NCBI GenBank assembly: GCA_963724945.1
Contig: CAVRWL010000002.1
Location: forward strand, 1-64,000
Reading direction: 5' to 3'
DNA length: 64,000 nucleotides
Source: Hyphomicrobium_A sp963724945
GTDB lineage: Bacteria > Pseudomonadota > Alphaproteobacteria > Rhizobiales > Hyphomicrobiaceae
Shown: positions 7,027-15,807 of the stretch, one piece after another
Layout: the number at the start of each line of letters is the position of its first letter
How positions within the stretch are numbered: the first letter of the stretch is position 1
The notes under the pieces: generated by a model
The model's database searches: none
What the model was told of the DNA's origin: nothing
Seen by the model: the letters and a program-made list of their open reading frames with translations, nothing else
Position numbers and translations under genes: made by a program

Positions 7027-7686
7027 TTGCTCCACGACCTCCACCACTTTCTCGGCGAATACGGATACTGGGCGCTGGCCCTTTTGATCGGGTTGGAGAG
7101 CATGGGGTTTCCCCTTCCCGGCGAGACCGTCTTGGTCGTGGCCTCGCTTCACGCCGGCAATCGAGGCGACAGCATAGGGCCGGTGATCATGGCCGCCACG
7201 GCGGGCGCAATCATCGGCGACAACATCGGCTACTTCGTCGGACGTCAGCTTGGATTTCCCTTGCTACTGCGTTTTGGGCGGTACCTTGGCTTCACAGACG
7301 CCCGCATCAAGCTCGGGCAGTACCTCTTCATGAGGCAGGGTGCGAAGGTTGTCTTTTTCGGACGGTTCGTCGCGCTCTTGCGTTGCCTGGCAGCAGTCTT
7401 GGCGGGCGTCAATCTGCTGCCGTGGTCACGGTTTCTTGTGGCGAATGCTGCGGGTGCTGTGGTCTGGGCGACGGCCATCGGCTCGGGCGCATACTTCTTC
7501 GGCAGGCAATTCGCTCATATCGTCGGCCCACTGTCGCTGGCGGTCTTTGTGCTTGCCGCGATCGCAGTCGTGTGGGGGTTTGTCTACTTGTCACGAAACG
7601 AGGCGGCGCTGGAAGTGGAAGCGGAGCGAGCCCTGCCTGGCCCGCTCGGTGATTGGTGCCGCCGTTTGGGAGAACCGGAATGCTGA
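7027..7686 (+). CDS. DedA family membrane protein
   Basis: A 219-residue protein with the DedA/SNARE-associated layout. LESMGFPLPGETVL near residue 25 carries the conserved F/GxPxPGE motif, GAIIGDNIGYFVGR follows at about 60, and R-F-V-A-L-L-R at about 115. There are four to five membrane helices. DedA proteins are inner-membrane proteins thought to move or flip lipids and needed for membrane homeostasis. The start is a TTG at 7027; I see no better ATG. The stop overlaps the ATG of the following CorA-type gene (7680), so the two are probably cotranscribed. Confidence 0.85.
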   Translation: MLHDLHHFLGEYGYWALALLIGLESMGFPLPGETVLVVASLHAGNRGDSIGPVIMAATAGAIIGDNIGYFVGRQLGFPLLLRFGRYLGFTDARIKLGQYLFMRQGAKVVFFGRFVALLRCLAAVLAGVNLLPWSRFLVANAAGAVVWATAIGSGAYFFGRQFAHIVGPLSLAVFVLAAIAVVWGFVYLSRNEAALEVEAERALPGPLGDWCRRLGEPEC

Positions 7687-8640
7687 CAAGCTATCCAGGC
7701 GGGAAGACTGGCAGAGGGAATCAATCTCCAGGAGACCTGGTGGCTGGACCTGGCGAACCCGACGGACGAGGAAAAGGCGGCTGCGGAACGAATATGCCGC
7801 TTCACCATTCCCTCACGGCAGGAATTGAGCTCGATTGAAACGTCGAGCCGCATTTCGGAAGACGACGGCATCCTTTACTTGAGCATGCCGATTGTCTCGA
7901 CTGCGGCTGGGGTCGACGAGCCGCCGACGCCGCTCGGTTTCGTGCTCTCGAAGAACCACCTCGTCACCGTGCGCTATACGCCACTACGATCCTTTGAGGC
8001 CGTAGCCACCAAGTTTTCAGCGCCGGGCGCGCCGCGAACGAGCGTTGAGACCTTCACTGCATTGGCTGACGAGATGGTCGACGTTTGTGCCGATGCGCTG
8101 GAGACAGTCGGCAGCGAGCTCGATGCCATTTCCAGATCGATCTTCCCCAAGCCCGACAAGCGGCAGCGCCAAGTCTCGCAATCCAACGAGGCACTGCGCG
8201 GCGTTTTGCTCGATGTAGGACACATCGGCGAGCGCGCATCGCGTGCGCGCGACATGCTGCTCGGCCTGCAGCGTATTGTACCGTTTGTCGGGGGCCCCCA
8301 GCGGGATTGGATCTCCCAGCAGACACAGGAGCACTTGAGGACGGTGGGCACCGATATTGTCTCGCTGACCGATTACGAGCTGCACCTAGCAAACAAGGTG
8401 CAGTTCCTGCTGGACGCGGTCCTGGGCCTCATCAACACGAAACAGAACGATATTTTCACCGTTCTCACTGTGGTGTCTGTGGTCGGCATCCCGCCAACAC
8501 TCGTCGCGAGCATCTACGGCATGAACTTCAAGAACATGCCGGAGCTTACTTGGATGTATGGATACCAGTGGGGACTTGGGCTGATTGCGCTCAGCACCAT
8601 CGTGCCGATCCTGTGGTTCAAATGGCGCGGGTGGCTCTGA
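7680..8640 (+). pseudogene. CorA-type divalent cation transporter, one-base frameshift near the start
   Basis: The body (7825-8640 and the open frame before it) is a CorA-family magnesium/cobalt channel. It has a soluble alpha/beta domain (TWWLDLANPTDEEKAA), long helices (DALETVGSELDAISRSIF) and two C-terminal membrane helices joined by the signature Y-G-M-N-F followed by MPEL. The natural start is the ATG at 7680, which overlaps the DedA stop and gives MLTSYPGG. To join it to RLAEGINLQETWW, one base of the GGG at 7701-7703 must be removed. Without that correction the only start is TTG at 7825, which would cut off about 48 residues of the N-terminal domain. I suspect a sequencing indel. Confidence 0.8.
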
Positions 8641-8702
8641 ACAATTCTGCGGTAGAAGGCGGCTGAAGCAGCCACGCCCCTAAGGTCTCATGTTGATGGC
8701 AT

Positions 8703-9620
8703 ATGAACGATTATGTGACGCTGCTGCTCGGCTTCGTGTGCGCCGGCATCGGCGGGGAGCTGTTCGTGGCCGGCACGGTCGGCATAGCCGGCGCCACAAG
8801 AATTTCGCCTGCCATCATTGCTGCGACGGTCGCCGCTTTCGCCACCTCGACCCCGGAGCTCACGGTCTCGGTTACCGCTGCGCTCAATGGAACGCCGCAA
8901 ATCGGGCTTGGCGACGTGCTCGGCAGCAACGTCGTCAATGTGGCGTTGATACTCGGCTTGGGCCTGCTCATCGCCCCAATTCCCGCCCCGCGCGACATCA
9001 TACGCCGAGATTTTCCCCAGGCGATCGCGGTGCCATTGCTCATGGCGGTCCTGGTGCGCGACGGTGTCATCTCGCGGCTCGACGGCCTATTGCTTCTGAC
9101 TCTGTTTGCCGTCTGGTTCATTTCAATAGCACGCGAGGCGGCCAGGCAGCGTGGTGTGAAGGTGGCGAGCGGATACAATCCGTTGCGGGCGACATTCGAG
9201 GTCGTCGCAGGGCTGGTCGTGCTTATCGTGGCGGGCCGGCTCATTGTCGAAAGCGCAACGACCATTGCGGAGTCCTATGGAATTGCTCCCTTCATCATCG
9301 GAGCGACCATCGTTGCGCTCGGAACATCCGTGCCTGAGTTGGCGACCACCATCATCGCGCAGATCCGAGGGCATACCGAAGTCGGCTTGGGGACGATCCT
9401 CGGCAGCAACATATTCAACACACTCTTTATCGTCGGCATCGCATCGAACATTACGCCCATTCACGCCAAGCTCACCGAGGTAGCTCCCGCTCTTGTGTTC
9501 GGAGCGCTATCCGTTGTCTGCGTGTGGCCGCCGCGCTCGGGGCTCATTGCCACGACGAGGGGCTTTCTGCTGCTTGCCCTCTACGTCGGCTACCTGGCCG
9601 CGACATACCTGTGGCACTGA
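8703..9620 (+). CDS. Calcium/sodium antiporter, CaCA family (YrbG-like)
   Basis: A 305-residue membrane protein with about ten helices and the two inverted alpha-repeats of the family. The first repeat is FATSTPELTVSVTAALNGTP with DVLGSNVVNVALILG. The second is ALGTSVPELATTIIAQIRGH with ILGSNIFNTLFIVG. The acidic residues in the two (T/S)PEL motifs bind the cation. It exchanges Ca2+ for Na+ or H+ across the inner membrane. It follows the CorA-type gene by about 60 bases in the same direction, making a small cation-transport group. Confidence 0.9.
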   Translation: MNDYVTLLLGFVCAGIGGELFVAGTVGIAGATRISPAIIAATVAAFATSTPELTVSVTAALNGTPQIGLGDVLGSNVVNVALILGLGLLIAPIPAPRDIIRRDFPQAIAVPLLMAVLVRDGVISRLDGLLLLTLFAVWFISIAREAARQRGVKVASGYNPLRATFEVVAGLVVLIVAGRLIVESATTIAESYGIAPFIIGATIVALGTSVPELATTIIAQIRGHTEVGLGTILGSNIFNTLFIVGIASNITPIHAKLTEVAPALVFGALSVVCVWPPRSGLIATTRGFLLLALYVGYLAATYLWH

Positions 9621-9661
9621 ATATGGCCCAACGTCAGAGACTTGAGGCATTCGAACGGCCG

Positions 9662-10114
9662 TCAGGTCGTTCCTGTATCAATCGCAAAGGTGCGGCGGTT
9701 GAGCACGAAACGGATCCAGATGGTCAGAAGGAATTCGGCCACGCCCGCAATCAGTAGCGCGGCGAGCGCGATGATCTCGAAGGACGAAAGGTGGAGATGT
9801 CCCAAAATCCACTCGACGGTGGTCACGGCGCCAGCAACAACTGGAACGATAGCAATGATTGAGTTGAGCACTCCGAGGGCGCGGATCTGCGTGGCGGACA
9901 CGAGAAGAAAAACCAGTTGAACGAGGAGGTAGGCGAGGGCGAGCCAGACGGGAATTGTCCATACTGGACCGCTCGCCGGCTCAAATCCTGGCGCCGACCA
10001 GATGAAGGCAGTGGCGGCAGTCGCACCGAGCAAGCACACCAGAATGCTAAGCCACTCCTCCGGATGCGCAGTCTTGGCGTATCTGGGTTGAGCTAGCCTG
10101 TCAGCGAGCGTCAT
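9662..10114 (-). CDS. Four-helix membrane protein of unknown function
   Basis: A 150-residue protein with four clear hydrophobic helices (for example WLSILVCLLGATAATAFIW and WLALAYLLVQLVFLLVSAT) and a basic C-terminal tail. I prefer the ATG at 10114 (MTLADRLAQPRYAK); another ATG lies ten codons upstream. No family recognised. It is convergent with the exchanger gene, 41 bases from its stop. Confidence 0.6.
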   Translation of the reverse strand: MTLADRLAQPRYAKTAHPEEWLSILVCLLGATAATAFIWSAPGFEPASGPVWTIPVWLALAYLLVQLVFLLVSATQIRALGVLNSIIAIVPVVAGAVTTVEWILGHLHLSSFEIIALAALLIAGVAEFLLTIWIRFVLNRRTFAIDTGTT

Positions 10115-10223
10115 GTGTCGCACCGCGTGCGTTGAGCCAATCAAATTCTAGCATTCCTGTTAGCGCGCGCCGAGTCCTAAGTCAGACTGGGCGTAACGAG
10201 GAGCATCTCATGCCCACTCCATC

Positions 10224-10559
10224 GTGATTTCACTGGTTGCCTTCGTGATAGCGATGGCAAGCGCCTATGCCATAATTCGTCCGATCGGCAATTTGCGCCG
10301 CTATATCGGTGGCTTGCTTGTGAGCCTGATAGTCACCGCCACTGCCGCCACCTTTGATGCCGTGATTTATGGGGCGACCCTGCAACGTGCGATCGAACCG
10401 GCGGCCATTGCGGTGATCGTCGGCTGGTCCTTTGGTGTTGCCATCGCGCACTATCGCCGCGCGCGCGTCCTCGTGCAGAACTCACCCGGTTCCGAACGTC
10501 CGCACGGCAAGCGCCACGGCCAATCCATGTGGCATGACCACGCGGTGCGGCGTTCGTGA
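10224..10559 (+). CDS. Small membrane protein
   Basis: A 111-residue frame starting with GTG. Three hydrophobic segments (VAFVIAMASAYAIIRPI, YIGGLLVSLIVTATAATFDAV and AIAVIVGWSFGVAIAHY) are followed by a basic tail. The codon pattern fits the surrounding genes. The sequence CGAGGAG 15-20 bases upstream is rather far for a ribosome binding site, so the start is uncertain. Function unknown. Confidence 0.5.
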   Translation: MISLVAFVIAMASAYAIIRPIGNLRRYIGGLLVSLIVTATAATFDAVIYGATLQRAIEPAAIAVIVGWSFGVAIAHYRRARVLVQNSPGSERPHGKRHGQSMWHDHAVRRS

Positions 10560-10661
10560 CGAACTTGGTTCGCATGAATACATACTCCTGACGCGAACCG
10601 AATGCCTGCGGTTTCGCCGGCGGTCCCGGGTAATCCGAAGCGCCTTCAGGCCCGCTGAATC

Positions 10662-10823
10662 TCAGTCGTCGGTCACGGTCAGCGGGGATGCTTCTTTGGG
10701 ATGGGGCACAGGCTTCCTCTCAGCCCTCACGACGGCAATCACGAAAAGGCTCGCGATGGCGGCGATAATCGCTAAACCGCCAATGGCCTCAAACCACAGA
10801 TGCCTTGAGCTTGGGTCTTCCAT
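10662..10823 (-). CDS. Small single-pass membrane protein, 53 residues
   Basis: The minus-strand ATG at 10823 gives MEDPSSRHLWFEAIGG, one membrane helix (LAIIAAIASLFVIAVV) and a polar tail ending SPLTVTDD. A clear start, one well-formed helix and charged flanks support a real gene. No family recognised. Confidence 0.55.
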   Translation of the reverse strand: MEDPSSRHLWFEAIGGLAIIAAIASLFVIAVVRAERKPVPHPKEASPLTVTDD

Positions 10824-11094
10824 GACGCCGTAGTCGCCAAGCGAACCTGTACGTAATGTAGCAGATCTCCACGAAGGGATTTAGTGCCTTTCGTTGAGTG
10901 CCGAGGTGAACGCGCATCTCACCGAGAGGCCGCGCGGGTCGGCTCTACCCCCGGAGGACCTATGAACTCATGGCGAGCGCTTGGTAGACCGTACTCTTGG
11001 TCGTAGAGAACGTTCGCAGAGATATTGATCGGGGCAGGCGCATTGCGCGCCCCGATCGATAGCCTCATGACCTGACAGCGGCGATCAGCGGCTT

Positions 11095-11240
11095 GATGCC
11101 GATGATGTTCAGGATACCAAGGGTGACCTTGACGTCCGGAACCTACGAGGCTCGCGAGGTGAGCGATGAGCTTTTCAACAATTCGAGCGGCATCCCATCC
11201 AACGGACGCTAGTGCTTCACCTGATGCAGACCCACGTCCC
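11095..11240 (-). pseudogene. Short remnant resembling the C-terminus of DUF499-type ATPases
   Basis: On the minus strand one frame reads WDAARIVEKLIAHLASLVGS and a shifted frame continues DVKVTLGI. Together they resemble the C-terminal region of large DUF499/AAA-type ATPases (a helix, then A/S-x-V-x-V-T-L-E-I). The match breaks off afterwards and no ATPase domain is nearby. This is a weak, short similarity. Confidence 0.25.
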
Positions 11241-11440
11241 ATGGGGGCCAGGAACGGCTGCGTGGCCCGTATGTTTCAGACACCAAGCTTGATGTTGGCC
11301 GCCCCATATGCATCGGCCCGTCACACTGCTCCGATGGCGGTTCGGACCACATCCACCCAACGCGAACGCTGGCGTAACCGCAGATGAAGAGCGGCAGAAA
11401 CAATGACGAATCCGAGTAGCGTAGCCGGAAGCTTCTTCAT
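11217..11440 (-). pseudogene. Small secreted GCGxxxHR-type protein, frameshifted
   Basis: The minus-strand ATG at 11440, with GGGAG upstream, encodes MKKLPATLLGFVIVSAA, the start of a signal peptide. The body lies in another frame: SSAVTPAFALGGCGPNRHRS, then SVTGRCIWGG. It matches the short secreted Hyphomicrobiales proteins with a G-C-G-x-x-x-H-R-x-x-x-G-x-C core. Adding one base in the run near 11387 joins the two and restores an AFA signal-peptidase site. The C-terminus (QAWCLKHTGHAAVPG) is longer than usual. Either a sequencing indel or a recent frameshift. Confidence 0.55.
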
Positions 11441-12032
11441 GAAAAATCTCCCGTTCAAGTGCCATGTTCGAGCAGAACCTCAGCAAGTGATGTCCAGCTC
11501 GCTAAGCAGCGGTTGCTTAGCGGTCCAATCTACGGTTCGACAACCTGAACTTGGACTGAACGCCGCCTCTGACTGAACAGCAGCGCGGATTGAGGGCCAG
11601 CACCGGGGAGAGGTGCAGCGCTGGCCCTCGGCCGCGTCCGCGTTTCCCTCCACGCGGGGTCCGCCTCAGCGCCAATAGTCTCTGGAAACGGTGACCGCTT
11701 CGAGGGGCGTGTTTGGGCTCCGTTTGAGATTTCTACGTTTGGAGCCCACCCTCCATTTTCAGGCCTAAATCAAAGGGCCGACTGATCCCGCCTAACCTTC
11801 TCACCGTGGGGCATACATGGGGATTGCGGTCGTGATTTTGTCGCTTTTCGTCAGACCCGCCTTCGCGGCGAGTGAGGTACGCGGCGACGATGTCTTGCGG
11901 CTCAACTTTGACGGCGCAGCGTTTTCACTGCCGGTTCATGCCGGCTCGTGTGAGCGACGAGGCCTCCGCAAAAGCAGCTGAAGCAGCTCGCTTCCCTCTG
12001 GCTGTCTCACGCTGGGATCGCACCCCAGAGCT
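11441..12032. other. Gene-free stretch
   Basis: No supported gene. The stretch holds the 10-base hairpin at 11592-11629; the other frames look non-coding. It sits inside a zone of decayed genes. Confidence 0.4.
11592..11629. repeat. 10-base inverted repeat hairpin
   Basis: GAGGGCCAGC (11592-11601) and GCTGGCCCTC (11620-11629) form a perfect stem. The loop itself contains a CACC / GGTG pair. It shares the GAGGGCCA / TGGCCCTC arms with the hairpin at 1419-1450. Confidence 0.6.
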
Positions 12033-12167
12033 ATGCCCAAAGGCCCCAAAGGTCAGAAGCGCCCTGCCGACGTTGATCGGAGCGTCCATCAAGGTCGCCA
12101 AGATCGCCACGGTGAGACCACCGAGGAGGTGGCCAAGAAAGCAAGAACAAGGCCGCCGTGGGCCTAG
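12033..12167 (+). pseudogene. Decayed short basic protein (MPKGPKG type)
   Basis: ATG at 12033 gives MPKGPKGQKRPADV. The continuation IGASIKVAKIATGE and the later KNKAAVGL appear only by switching frames (an extra T near 12062, a lost G near 12112, another shift near 12138). This matches a widespread short Hyphomicrobiales protein starting MPKGPKGEKRPADVIG, often annotated as RNA-binding. Here it has at least two to three frame breaks and has lost its usual KGGKAR C-terminus, so it is a true pseudogene. Confidence 0.55.
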
Positions 12168-12217
12168 AACAGTGCCTTCCGCCGAAGCGGGCATCGCCGG
12201 ATCATTAGTGACCAGTT

Positions 12218-12391
12218 CTATCGCCTCTCAAGTTTTGCGATGTACCGGTCTAATTCCTCAATCCGCGTCTTCAGATACCTGATGAATGGGAGCGTGGCGT
12301 TCTCCAGCACGCCCCGTTCTAGCTTCTCTAGCTGCTCTTGCAGCTCGGTGCGCTCCTGCTTCCAATACTCGATCTCGTCGGCGTCAGACAC
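12218..12391 (-). CDS. Small coiled-coil protein, 57 residues
   Basis: The minus-strand GTG at 12391 gives (M)SDADEIEYWKQERTELQEQ followed by LEKLERGVLEN, a linker and IEELDRYIAKLERR. The heptad-like Leu/Ile pattern over most of the length predicts a coiled coil. The nearby ATG is in another frame. No family recognised; cytoplasmic. Confidence 0.55.
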   Translation of the reverse strand: MSDADEIEYWKQERTELQEQLEKLERGVLENATLPFIRYLKTRIEELDRYIAKLERR

Positions 12392-12502
12392 GAAGCGCCC
12401 CCATGCTTTGCGCTAAGCACGGCTCAGACGTGAGCCGCGTCGCCCAGCCTGTCAAGACTGCTGCAGGCTATGTAAATTTCAAGCTGAGACAGTGTCCAAG
12501 CC

Positions 12503-13888
12503 TCACTCGATACCCGCGGTAGATTTCTTGGCCGTCGACGGCGCTCTAACTGGATTGGCTGCCGTTTGGGGCCCCCTCGCAGTTCCCCGCAGGAACGAAA
12601 GCGCGTATTGCAACTGCGCGTCCTTCTCTGGATCCTTGGGCACGAAGGCGGGGGAACCCGAGGCCTCTTTGGGGTCTTTTCCCGCTTGCGTTAACATGTC
12701 GTCAGGGTTCTTGAGGTGCCCAGGCAAGCTTGCCTCGCTGACGGTCTCCATGGTCGCAGCCTTGTCTTTCAGATCCTTGGGCAGCTCTTCCTCGATGCGA
12801 ATGTCGGGCTTGATCCCCTTGGCCTGGATCGATCGGTTCGAGGGCGTGTAATAGCGCGCCGTGGTCAGCCGCAGCGCACCGTTGGCGCCGAGCGGGATGA
12901 TGGTCTGCACCGACCCCTTGCCGAACGAGCGCGTGCCGATGATGGTGGCGCGCCTTTGGTCCTGCAACGCGCCCGCAACGATCTCGGAGGCGGATGCCGA
13001 GCCGCCATTGATCAATACCACGATCTTCTTGCCCTTGGTCAGGTCGCCGGGATGAGCGATCGCCACCTGAGTATCCTCTAGGTCGCGCCCCTTGGTCAGC
13101 ACGATGGTGCCATCGTCCAAGAAGTCGTCGGAAACATCGATCGCCTGATCGAGCAGGCCGCCGGGATTGTTTCGAAGGTCGATGATATAGCCCTTCAGTT
13201 TGGGTCCTATCGACCGTCTGGCGTTTTTGATCGCCCCGGTCAGCCCGGCCTGCGTCTGCTCGCTGAAACTGCTAATCTTGATGTATGCGACATCTCCTTC
13301 CTCTCGCTCCTTGATCGGGTCGAGATGGATGGTGCCGCGCACGAGCTTGAGGTCAAGTGGCTTTGTTGCGCCTTTGCGCATCACGCTGAGCGTGACCCGC
13401 GTATTGATGGGCCCGCGCATCTTCTCGACCGCCTGCTCCAGCGTTAGGCCCGTTACCTGCTGCTTATCGATTTGCGTGATGAGATCGTCGGCCTGGAGGC
13501 CGGCTTTGGCCGCGGGACTAGCCTCCATAACGCTGATGACTTTTATGGCACCCTCCTCCATGCCGACCTCGATGCCCAGACCGCCGAACTCGCCGTGGGT
13601 TTCGGCCTGCATCTCGCGATAGTCTTGGGGCGTCAGATACGAAGAGTGGGGATCGAGCGCTGCCAGCATGCCGTCGATGGCCGATTGGATCAGTTTCGCA
13701 TCGTCCGGCTTGTCGACGTAATCGGAGCGCACATGCTGGAGCACATCTCCAAAGAGATCGAGATCACGGTAGAGCTGTGATCTTTTTAAAGTCGCCGAGC
13801 GAGCGGGAGGCGCGTTTAGCGCGGTCGGGAGAGCAGCAAGGACGACAGCGAACAGGAAGGTTCCGAATGCAACGCCCGTCTTTCGCAT
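12503..13888 (-). CDS. C-terminal processing protease, S41 family (CtpA-like)
   Basis: A 461-residue periplasmic serine protease. A signal sequence (MRKTGVAFGTFLFAVVLAAL) is followed by an N-terminal helical part (about 45-95) and a PDZ domain (about 100-185, GGLGIEVGMEEGAIKVISV). The S41 catalytic core carries the Ser in NGGSASASEIVAGA and the Lys in RSFGKGSVQT. A Pro-rich tail follows. It removes C-terminal tails from exported proteins. I chose the ATG at 13888, directly before the signal peptide; the frame is open 15 codons upstream. It stands alone here, without the usual murein hydrolase activator neighbour. Confidence 0.9.
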   Translation of the reverse strand: MRKTGVAFGTFLFAVVLAALPTALNAPPARSATLKRSQLYRDLDLFGDVLQHVRSDYVDKPDDAKLIQSAIDGMLAALDPHSSYLTPQDYREMQAETHGEFGGLGIEVGMEEGAIKVISVMEASPAAKAGLQADDLITQIDKQQVTGLTLEQAVEKMRGPINTRVTLSVMRKGATKPLDLKLVRGTIHLDPIKEREEGDVAYIKISSFSEQTQAGLTGAIKNARRSIGPKLKGYIIDLRNNPGGLLDQAIDVSDDFLDDGTIVLTKGRDLEDTQVAIAHPGDLTKGKKIVVLINGGSASASEIVAGALQDQRRATIIGTRSFGKGSVQTIIPLGANGALRLTTARYYTPSNRSIQAKGIKPDIRIEEELPKDLKDKAATMETVSEASLPGHLKNPDDMLTQAGKDPKEASGSPAFVPKDPEKDAQLQYALSFLRGTARGPQTAANPVRAPSTAKKSTAGIE

Positions 13889-14548
13889 CGTGTTTGCAAC
13901 CTTTCCTTCGCGACCGAATGCCAAAGGCCCCATAGCGGATTTGCTGTGCGGTTCTGCGCGACCGGGAGCCGCAGCATACTAACGCGAGTCGGCCTCCTGC
14001 GCGGCGAGCCGCGGGGCAAGAGGCCAAAACGTGAGGTGGTCTCCTCGCTCCCTAGCGCTTACAGTTTTATCCAGACGCCGCCCTTCCAATAGTCGTGACC
14101 CTTGTGCTCACGCCACTTGAAGTGCTCTTCCTTCGCCCACTTCCAGCTGTGCTTGCAGCCCATGTGCTCGGCGCTGCGGTTCCCTGCGGGGTGCCAAACG
14201 ATGGCGACACCCGGTTTTGAACGAGAGAACAAACGAGCTTCCGTCGCTCACATATCGGATGTCGGAGCGCATGGCGGCGTGGGACACGGCGACGCACATT
14301 ACCAAGGCCAAGCGGCAGCAAATCTGCGCGAGGACGTTGAAAGCGTGGTGATGAGACGATTTTCAGCCCCAGCTGGTTCGCCGGAGACGTTTGCGTCACA
14401 TGCGGAGAAGATAGTGACGTTAGCCGAGGGGCCAAGCCGACAGACCGATGAGCTTAAGCTTCTGCTCCTAAAGCGGCCATGACGCCGCGTGCGGCCGATG
14501 TCGCAGAGGGCCAAGAGCCGACATCGCGATCAGCCTCCCGGTGTGGTG
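13889..14548. other. Mostly gene-free stretch
   Basis: Apart from the very short ORF at 14059-14163, I see no supportable gene; the open frames on both strands have implausible compositions. Confidence 0.35.
14059..14163 (-). CDS. Very short aromatic-rich ORF
   Basis: A 34-codon minus-strand frame, MGCKHSWKWAKEEHFKWREH followed by KGHDYWKGGVWIKL. The high Trp, Lys and His content and lack of low-complexity repeats are unusual for chance. The frame is open about 25 codons upstream without an ATG (SKPGVAIVWHPAGNRSAEH), so it may be the tail of a longer gene with a TTG start. Low confidence. Confidence 0.3.
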   Translation of the reverse strand: MGCKHSWKWAKEEHFKWREHKGHDYWKGGVWIKL

Positions 14549-15598
14549 CTAGGGCTCACTGGCCTGCTGAATTGGCGCCTCGGAACTCGGGTCAGCCTTC
14601 ACCTCTAGAATTGAATTTTTGCAGCTGTTTGAGCTGATCTTGAATTCAACCGTCTCTACGAAGCCAAAAAAATCGGACCATACACCCGAGTTTGCGATTT
14701 GATTTCCACATTTCATCGAAATCTCCGGAGCATGCTTGAGCTTGATCGCGCGCGGGTTACCGTCGAACACATTGCGGTCAATTTCTATGTCTGAAATCGG
14801 TCCCTTTCCCGCATCGATCAGGAGACCCGCGCCAGTGTTGTCAAGAAATTGCGATTGGCGTATCCGAACGTTTCTTATCAATTGGGATGCTCGGTCCGGC
14901 TCGAGGTCAATGCCAGAACTGGGGCGTGTCCCGTCTGTATTTTTGAAGATCGACTGGGTTACCAGCAACCCGTTTGCTTCGATGACGGACAAGCCTTGCC
15001 GGCGGTTGTGATCAGCGGTGACGGAGCAGAATGAGACATCCTTCGCGTGTTCAACGTAGAAGCCGTCTCCCCACATGTCCCTCGATGTCACTCCGTTGAC
15101 GTTAATGTGCTCGGAGCCACCGTCGATGCGAATGCCCATACCCCATTCGCCAGTCTTGCCGACGTGCTTCTCGCGATCACCTTCCAAGCTTCCGCCGGCG
15201 ACTGTTGCGTTGGATATGCCTGAGATCATGAGCATCGCGTAGCTGGCTGTCTTGTTGGGGATCGCCCTGAGAGTGGCACCTGGTGAAAAGCTCAGGGACA
15301 TGTTGCTCCTCAAGCGAAGGCTACGAACAGCATCGATGAGGTACGTGCCGGCAGGCACGAATACGTCCCCTCCAGTTCCCCCGATCTTATCGATGGCAGA
15401 CTGAATTGCGGCCGTATCATCGGCCAAGCCATCACCTTTGGCGCCGACGTCTTTAACATTCACGACGAGATTTGAAGAGGGCGCGTACGCACACGCTTGA
15501 TCAATCGGTTGCGCCCAAACGTCCGTGATGAACGATGCTGCAATCAGCGGCGCGCCCCAAAAAATGCTCGCGCCGAGCTTCCCCCCGTGGCGAAACAT
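14549..15598 (-). CDS. Secreted right-handed beta-helix protein (pectate-lyase-like)
   Basis: A 349-residue protein with a signal peptide (cut near VWA-QP). The N-terminal part reads NVKDVGAKGDGLADDTAAIQ, the hallmark of the pectate lyase 3 / glycosyl hydrolase 28-like superfamily. Repeated beta-helix turns (ISGISNATVAGG, ITHINVNGVT-like and HAKDVSFCSVTADHN) fill about residues 60-300. It could act on extracellular or surface polysaccharide; the actual substrate cannot be read from the sequence. A small membrane protein gene lies just upstream in the same direction (15625-15807), possibly in one operon. Confidence 0.8.
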   Translation of the reverse strand: MFRHGGKLGASIFWGAPLIAASFITDVWAQPIDQACAYAPSSNLVVNVKDVGAKGDGLADDTAAIQSAIDKIGGTGGDVFVPAGTYLIDAVRSLRLRSNMSLSFSPGATLRAIPNKTASYAMLMISGISNATVAGGSLEGDREKHVGKTGEWGMGIRIDGGSEHINVNGVTSRDMWGDGFYVEHAKDVSFCSVTADHNRRQGLSVIEANGLLVTQSIFKNTDGTRPSSGIDLEPDRASQLIRNVRIRQSQFLDNTGAGLLIDAGKGPISDIEIDRNVFDGNPRAIKLKHAPEISMKCGNQIANSGVWSDFFGFVETVEFKISSNSCKNSILEVKADPSSEAPIQQASEP

Positions 15599-15624
15599 GA
15601 CTTACCCGTTACGCACTAGATCTC

Positions 15625-15807
15625 CTAGAATGCTCTAGGGAGGACGCCGTCCAGAATAATTGCCGAAGACAAAGTCGCACCGAGGAGAACAACCCAAAAC
15701 AGCGCGACCCAAAGTTCTGGAGATACCGAGCGCTTTTCTTTGCGACTAACTGCGGTACGCACGGCCCGCCTCCCTACGCGGAACATCTCCAGCGAAATTA
15801 TGGGCAT
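15625..15807 (-). CDS. Small single-pass membrane protein
   Basis: A 60-residue protein: a basic N-terminus (RVGRRAVRTAVSRKEKR), one helix (LWVALFWVVLLGATLSSAIIL) and a short tail. It ends 26 bases before the beta-helix protein gene and reads in the same direction. No family recognised. Confidence 0.5.
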   Translation of the reverse strand: MPIISLEMFRVGRRAVRTAVSRKEKRSVSPELWVALFWVVLLGATLSSAIILDGVLPRAF

